Of a DNA stretch of 9,105 bases, positions 5,945 through 9,105 are shown piece by piece. This DNA is from Actinomycetota bacterium (GTDB lineage Bacteria; Actinomycetota; Actinomycetes; Actinomycetales; Actinomycetaceae). A program made the position numbers and the translations under genes. The notes below the pieces were generated by a model. That model saw only the letters and a program-made list of their open reading frames with translations. It was not told where the DNA came from and ran no database searches. The DNA lies in NCBI GenBank assembly GCA_019425105.1, contig JAHYYD010000052.1:1874-10978 (forward strand), read 5' to 3'. Every line of letters starts with the position of its first letter. Positions within the stretch are counted from its first letter, which is position 1.

Positions 5945-7282
5945 AGAGTCCTCCTGGGTTGTGGCTGATTGACCGGCGGCTCGGGCGGGCGCGCCGGAAG
6001 AATGAGGGGCGTGTGCGGCGCCGGGGTGGGCGCTGGCACCAGCGGACGAGGCGTGGCCGGGGCGTGCCGGGGAGAGGCAGCAGTCGCTCGGGCAGACGCT
6101 ATGGAAGGGGCCGGTACCCGTCACGGTGACGGGAACGGGCTGCTCGCCACGCGCCTGAGCGGCGCGCTCTTCGAGCACGTCGACCAGGGAGGACACGAAG
6201 GCCGGATCCGTCGCGACGGTGTCTGCGCGCTCGTAGGGGATCCCCAGGCGCGCAGCGGTCTCCTTCGCCTCGGTGTCGAGGTCGTAGACGACCTCCATGT
6301 GGTCGCAGATGAAGCCGATGGGGACGACGACAGTGCCGGTCAGCGGGTTCTCGTCGGCCGCGATCTCCTCGAGGAAATCGTTGATATCGGGTTCGAGCCA
6401 GCGGGCCTGCGGGGGTCCCGACCGGGAGCAATACACGAGGTCGTAGCCCAGATCCGCACGCCCGAGGACGCGCCTCAGCTCCGGCATGATCGCTTGGATG
6501 AGGGCGTGATGCTGGGCGACGTAGCTGATTTCGGTTGCAGGGGTTCCCGCTTCCGACGACGCCGCACTCCCCTGCTGCTCAACGTGACCGTCCGAGGCCG
6601 CCGCGGCCTCGTCGATCGAGGGACGGAAGGGGAAGGGCGAGGACCCAGCTTCCATGCTCACGGGGATGGAGTGGGTGACGAAGATCAGACGGATCCCGTC
6701 CGCGTCGACGCCGCGCGCCGCGAGGGCCTCCCACGCGCGCCGGATGGATGCGATCTGCGCGCTCGCCATGCCGGGGGCCGAGTAGTAGGGGCGGACCTTG
6801 TCCAGGATGATGTCGGCGTCGGGGTTGTCGGCGCTGTCCTCGGCGCCCAGGACGATGGCACCCCACTTCTCGCGCAGGGCAGCCGCGGCCTCGGCGAGGT
6901 CTTCGCGGTACTGGCGACATCCCGAGTACGAGGCGTAGGCGGACGTGGGCAGGACGAGGATGCGCCGGGCACCAGCCCCCGCGAGCTCGTCGAGGCCTTC
7001 GGCGACGAAGGGGTGCCAGTTGCGGTTTCCCCACCCGACGGGAATGTCGTGCCCGCGCCTGGCAAGCTCCGCGGAGAGGTCGGCGATCAGGCGCTGGTTG
7101 CAGGCGTTGATGGGCGAGACGCCGCCGAAGCGCTTGTAGTGGGCGGCGACCTGGAGCAGGCGCTCGTCGGGGATTCCGCGGCCACGCGTTGCGTTGCGCA
7201 TGAACGGCAGGACGTCCTCCTCGCCGTTCGGGCCACCGTAGGACAGCAGCATGATCGCGTCGTAGGTTTCCAGACCTGGCAC
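5063..7282 (-). CDS. hemH-hemQ: Ferrochelatase-HemQ fusion (coproporphyrin ferrochelatase plus coproheme decarboxylase)
   Basis: A 739-residue bifunctional haem enzyme in one uninterrupted frame. Residues 1-405 are ferrochelatase (HemH/CpfC), inserting iron into coproporphyrin III: LSYGGPNG at 13-20, THSIP at 203-207 with catalytic His204, SRSGPPQARWLEPD at 286-299, and HMEVVYD at 328-334 with Glu330. Cys122 (SGCRQY) and Cys397, Cys401, Cys402 are the probable [2Fe-2S] ligands known in actinobacterial ferrochelatases. An insertion of about 30 low-complexity residues follows the THSIP loop (about 213-250). Residues about 403-505 are an Ala/Pro/His-rich, presumably disordered linker. Residues about 510-739 are HemQ/ChdC, converting coproheme to haem b with peroxide: His621, Tyr638 and His661 match the distal His, catalytic Tyr and proximal His. 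The start is GTG at 7282, with AAGGAGGAG at 7288-7296. An in-frame start at 7390 lacks support. Confidence 0.9.
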   Translation of the reverse strand: MPGLETYDAIMLLSYGGPNGEEDVLPFMRNATRGRGIPDERLLQVAAHYKRFGGVSPINACNQRLIADLSAELARRGHDIPVGWGNRNWHPFVAEGLDELAGAGARRILVLPTSAYASYSGCRQYREDLAEAAAALREKWGAIVLGAEDSADNPDADIILDKVRPYYSAPGMASAQIASIRRAWEALAARGVDADGIRLIFVTHSIPVSMEAGSSPFPFRPSIDEAAAASDGHVEQQGSAASSEAGTPATEISYVAQHHALIQAIMPELRRVLGRADLGYDLVYCSRSGPPQARWLEPDINDFLEEIAADENPLTGTVVVPIGFICDHMEVVYDLDTEAKETAARLGIPYERADTVATDPAFVSSLVDVLEERAAQARGEQPVPVTVTGTGPFHSVCPSDCCLSPARPGHASSAGASAHPGAAHAPHSSGAPARAAGQSATTQEDSMSTPHPHAARPPEQNPENPGHPAGVPDRVGEHAARHQARHAGTEATPHSHAAHARVTDPRDATDVDFDEVNNKQHYALYSVFVLGESLPADDGERGRIIAESLDYVKGAGAEIRGFYDVSGFRAEADLMVWWLDDDPEVLQDAYHRLRASALGKFLDPVWSCMGLHTPAEFNKRHIPACFGGVAPRDWAMVYPFVRSYDWYLKAPEERARIMAEHGRNGFAQYPDVKGSTLSAFGFSDYEWVLAFEADSLDRLEGVMHAQRYTEARLYVREDTPFFTGPRVSLGEWAERQPRA
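5942..5955 (-). promoter_or_regulatory. Internal Shine-Dalgarno and ATG for free HemQ
   Basis: On the minus strand the bases read AGGAGGACTCTATG, a near-consensus ribosome-binding site with five-base spacing, in frame within the hemH-hemQ gene. It sits in the linker, after the last ferrochelatase cysteine and before the HemQ domain, exactly where a separate hemQ start is expected. Confidence 0.6.
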
Positions 7283-7413
7283 TTTCGCTCCTCCTTCAGG
7301 CCTCGCGCAGACAGTGTAGGGCCGCTTGCTTCCCCCACGCAGCGACAGATTGTCAGAAAAACGCAGCAAATCAGCAGTTTTCCCCGGCACGCAACACCAC
7401 CTTGCACCCGCAA

Positions 7414-7428
7414 GTTAACACTGTTAAC
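7414..7428. promoter_or_regulatory. Palindromic operator O1, GTTAAC-ACT-GTTAAC
   Basis: GTTAACACTGTTAAC is a perfect palindrome of two GTTAAC hexamers around three bases. It is typical in size and symmetry of TetR-family operators. It is one of a pair, 32 bp centre to centre (three helical turns) from O2. AT-rich palindromes like these stand out in this GC-rich sequence. No regulator gene is visible in the window. Confidence 0.7.
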
Positions 7429-7445
7429 CTTACTCGCGACACAAA

Positions 7446-7460
7446 GTTAACAGCGTTAAC
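7446..7460. promoter_or_regulatory. Palindromic operator O2, GTTAAC-AGC-GTTAAC
   Basis: GTTAACAGCGTTAAC repeats O1 with a different three-base centre. It ends five bases before the Shine-Dalgarno of the ABC ATPase gene, so a bound repressor would block transcription of the exporter. An effect on the divergent hemH-hemQ gene is possible but its start is 164 bases away. Confidence 0.7.
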
Positions 7461-7476
7461 CGATGGGAGAATCACC

Positions 7477-8400
7477 GTGTCACATCCACACGCTCCGGGC
7501 CTGGACGCCCGGGGAATCCGCAAGAGCTACGGCACTCACGAGGTCCTGCGCGGGGTCGACCTGCGCGTCGAACCCGGTCAGGTCCTCGGACTACTCGGAC
7601 GAAACGGAGCGGGCAAGTCCACGCTCATCACGATCCTGTGCGGACTGCGCCGAGCCGACTCGGGGACCGCATCCATCTGCGGCCACCGCACCGCATCCGC
7701 CGAGGCCGCACGACTGATCGGGTACGCACCCCAGGAGCTGGGCATCTACCCCGACCTGAGCGTCGCCCAGAATCTGGCAGCCTTCGGCGAGCTGCACGGA
7801 CTCGGCCGACGCGAGTCGGCCTCCCGCGCGGGCGAGGTCATGGACCTCCTCGGCCTCACAGAGAAGCGAGGCCAGCGCGCCTCGCACCTGTCGGGCGGGC
7901 AGCAGCGCAGGCTCCACGCGGGCATGGCGATCATGCACCGCCCGCGCCTGGTCTTTATGGACGAGCCGACCGTCGGCGCGGACGTGGAGGCGCGCAGCCG
8001 GATCCTGCGCGCGGTCCGCCAGCTCGCCGACGAGGGCGCGGCCGTCGTCTACACCTCGCACTACCTGGCGGAATTCGAGGAGCTCGGCTCCGACATCGCG
8101 ATCCTGAACGAGGGGCGAATCGTCGCGAGCGGCACGCTCGAGGAAATCATTTCCAGCCACGGGCGCGCCGAGGTCACCCTCGAGTTCGATCGCCCCGTTC
8201 CCTCGATCAACGGGTGGGACGCCGACGGGACGGCCCTCCGACACATCGGGGACGAGGCCGACCCGGGTTCGCAGATCGGCGAAGCCCTGGCCTCGCCCGC
8301 CCTCCAAGGCGCGCGCCTGACCGACGTCCGCATCACGCATGCCAGCCTGCACAACGCATATCTGCAGATCATCAAGGAGAATGACCATGTCGCAGCTTAA
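7477..8400 (+). CDS. ABC-2 type exporter, ATP-binding protein (DrrA/CcmA-like)
   Basis: A 307-residue cytoplasmic ATPase driving an ABC-2 exporter. Walker A is GRNGAGKST at 41-49, the Q-loop glutamine is Gln86 (YAPQE), the signature is LSGGQ at 138-142, Walker B is LVFMDEP at 158-164 with catalytic Glu163, and the H-loop is TSH with His195. All residues needed for hydrolysis are present. About 90 residues follow the core, as in DrrA-type drug-export ATPases. I chose the GTG at 7477 because GGGAGA lies six bases before it; an upstream in-frame start at 7402 would place both operators inside the gene. The permease gene overlaps its end by 14 bases. The cargo is unknown; a drug, peptide or toxic metabolite are all possible, and porphyrin or haem export is only suggested by the neighbour. 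Confidence 0.92.
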   Translation: MSHPHAPGLDARGIRKSYGTHEVLRGVDLRVEPGQVLGLLGRNGAGKSTLITILCGLRRADSGTASICGHRTASAEAARLIGYAPQELGIYPDLSVAQNLAAFGELHGLGRRESASRAGEVMDLLGLTEKRGQRASHLSGGQQRRLHAGMAIMHRPRLVFMDEPTVGADVEARSRILRAVRQLADEGAAVVYTSHYLAEFEELGSDIAILNEGRIVASGTLEEIISSHGRAEVTLEFDRPVPSINGWDADGTALRHIGDEADPGSQIGEALASPALQGARLTDVRITHASLHNAYLQIIKENDHVAA

Positions 8401-9105
8401 GCAAATCGGGGCCATGACCCGCCTGAACATCCGCCTACAGCTCACCGACCCGGCACCCACGCTCATCCTGACGGTCATCCCCCTCGTCTTGATCCCCTTC
8501 ATGATGCCGGCGTTCAAGTCGATGCTCCTGGCCGACGGCTACACCGGCGTCACGGGTGCCGAGCAGGCGGTCCCATCGATCGCGATCCTCTTCTCGTTCC
8601 TGGCCGTGCAGAACATCATCGGATCATTTTTCAACGAGCGCTCGTGGGGCACCTGGGAGCGCCTCGAGGCCTCCCCCACCTCGCGCGCGTCCATCCTAAC
8701 GGGCAAGGCCCTGGTCGCCTTCCTCATGCAGACCATCCAGATCGCAGTCGTCCTCGCGCTCGGCGCCCTCATCTTCGGGTATCGACCGACCGGATCCCTC
8801 GTCGCGCTCGCTGCGGTTCTTCTCAGTTTCTCCGCGGTCCTGTCGGCGCTCGGCGTCACGCTCGCGCTGTGGTCGCGCAGCCGCGACGCGGCCCTGTCGT
8901 TGTCGAACATCATCGGCATGCTGGCGGCGGGAATCGGCGGGTCTTTCTCCACGGTCTCTTCGTTCCCGGATTGGGCGCAGCACGCCGCGCGCCTGTCCCC
9001 CGCGTACTGGGCGATCACCGCGATTCAGGAGGTGAGCCTGGACGGGGCAAGCCTGTCGGACGTCGGGGCGCGGATCGGCGTCCTGTGGGGTTTCTTCGCC
9101 GTGAT
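8387..9105 (+). CDS. ABC-2 type exporter permease, partial (3' end outside window)
   Basis: The first 239 codons of an integral membrane permease, cut by the window edge. The ATG at 8387 overlaps the ATPase gene by 14 bases in another frame and has AAGGAG (8374-8379) seven bases upstream, so the two subunits are translated together. The protein starts with a short cytoplasmic segment (MSQLKQIGAMTRLNIRLQL), then hydrophobic stretches at about 25-44, 65-85, 110-135, 140-165 and 175-190, consistent with the six-helix ABC-2 fold. A soluble NERSWGTWERLEASPTSR segment after the second helix resembles the conserved ABC-2 NERE/GTLEQL-type motif that contacts the ATPase. The last visible helix is incomplete. 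Confidence 0.9.
   Translation, partial: MSQLKQIGAMTRLNIRLQLTDPAPTLILTVIPLVLIPFMMPAFKSMLLADGYTGVTGAEQAVPSIAILFSFLAVQNIIGSFFNERSWGTWERLEASPTSRASILTGKALVAFLMQTIQIAVVLALGALIFGYRPTGSLVALAAVLLSFSAVLSALGVTLALWSRSRDAALSLSNIIGMLAAGIGGSFSTVSSFPDWAQHAARLSPAYWAITAIQEVSLDGASLSDVGARIGVLWGFFAV

Larger units (their letters stand above)
7283..7476. other. Divergent promoter region of hemH-hemQ and the ABC exporter
   Basis: This 194-base gap separates the two divergent genes. The right part holds two palindromic operators (7414-7428 and 7446-7460) and the ATPase Shine-Dalgarno GGGAGA (7465-7470). The left part holds the hemH Shine-Dalgarno (7288-7296). A TACACT (minus strand, 7313-7318) resembles a -10 but has no good -35. 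I could not place either promoter with confidence. Confidence 0.5.

Noticed and set aside
5171..5968. 265-codon plus-strand frame opposite the HemQ domain
   Set aside because: Shadow of the HemQ coding strand, with no domain.
5942..6080. Possible sequencing error or lost stop joining hemH and hemQ artificially
   Set aside because: The frame stays open through about 100 linker codons with uniform composition on both sides of the ATG, so no single error explains it; it still deserves confirmation against relatives.
7350..7385. Partial inverted repeat (GAAAAAC...GTTTTC) in the hemH upstream region
   Set aside because: Arms are short and imperfect and could not be told from background AT-rich sequence.
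7283..7390. 36-residue N-terminal extension of the ferrochelatase from an upstream in-frame start
   Set aside because: The GTG at 7282 has an excellent Shine-Dalgarno and the known family N-terminus follows it directly.
5969..7450. 493-codon open frame on the plus strand, antisense to hemH-hemQ
   Set aside because: It mirrors the codon structure of the real gene in GC-rich DNA, has no recognisable domain, and opposes a frame with two intact enzyme domains.

Overview
The window looks like a chromosomal segment of a high-GC Gram-positive actinobacterium. The family Actinomycetaceae (Schaalia/Actinomyces type) is my best guess. The reasons are the high GC coding regions, GTG starts, the coproporphyrin-type haem enzymes (ferrochelatase plus HemQ/ChdC), and the overall feel of the proteins. 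The genus is an inference, not something the bases prove.

Layout, left to right. Bases 1-1049 (minus) carry almost all of a PLP-dependent L-threonine aldolase, with an extended -10 so close to its ATG that the mRNA may be leaderless. Bases 1078-1628 (minus) hold a complete DinJ/YafQ toxin-antitoxin pair of lower GC, with a palindromic operator wrapped around a perfect TATAAT. A class I SAM methyltransferase (1710-2531, plus) diverges from it. It converges on a probable two-gene unit (minus) made of a uracil-DNA glycosylase-family protein (3038-3637) and the ribosome-rescue hydrolase ArfB (2565-3005). A 319-bp AT-richer gap follows, containing a 106-bp segment bounded by perfect 16-bp inverted repeats. 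A membrane-anchored or secreted alpha/beta-hydrolase esterase (3957-4964, plus) comes next, and a strong hairpin terminator separates it from the haem gene.

The most distinctive locus is 5063-7282 (minus). It is one uninterrupted reading frame that joins ferrochelatase (HemH/CpfC) to coproheme decarboxylase (HemQ/ChdC) through a long Ala/Pro/His-rich linker. An excellent internal Shine-Dalgarno and ATG sit exactly where a free-standing HemQ would start, so the gene may yield both a fusion and a separate HemQ. Together the two domains carry out the last two steps of the coproporphyrin-dependent haem pathway: iron insertion into coproporphyrin III, then two oxidative decarboxylations.

Divergent from it, 7477-9105 (plus) encodes an ABC-2 type exporter: an ATPase, overlapped by 14 bases by a permease that runs off the window. 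Two near-identical palindromes (GTTAAC-N3-GTTAAC) lie just upstream of the ATPase and look like operators for a TetR-type repressor not seen here. No tRNA, rRNA, CRISPR array or transposase gene was recognised.
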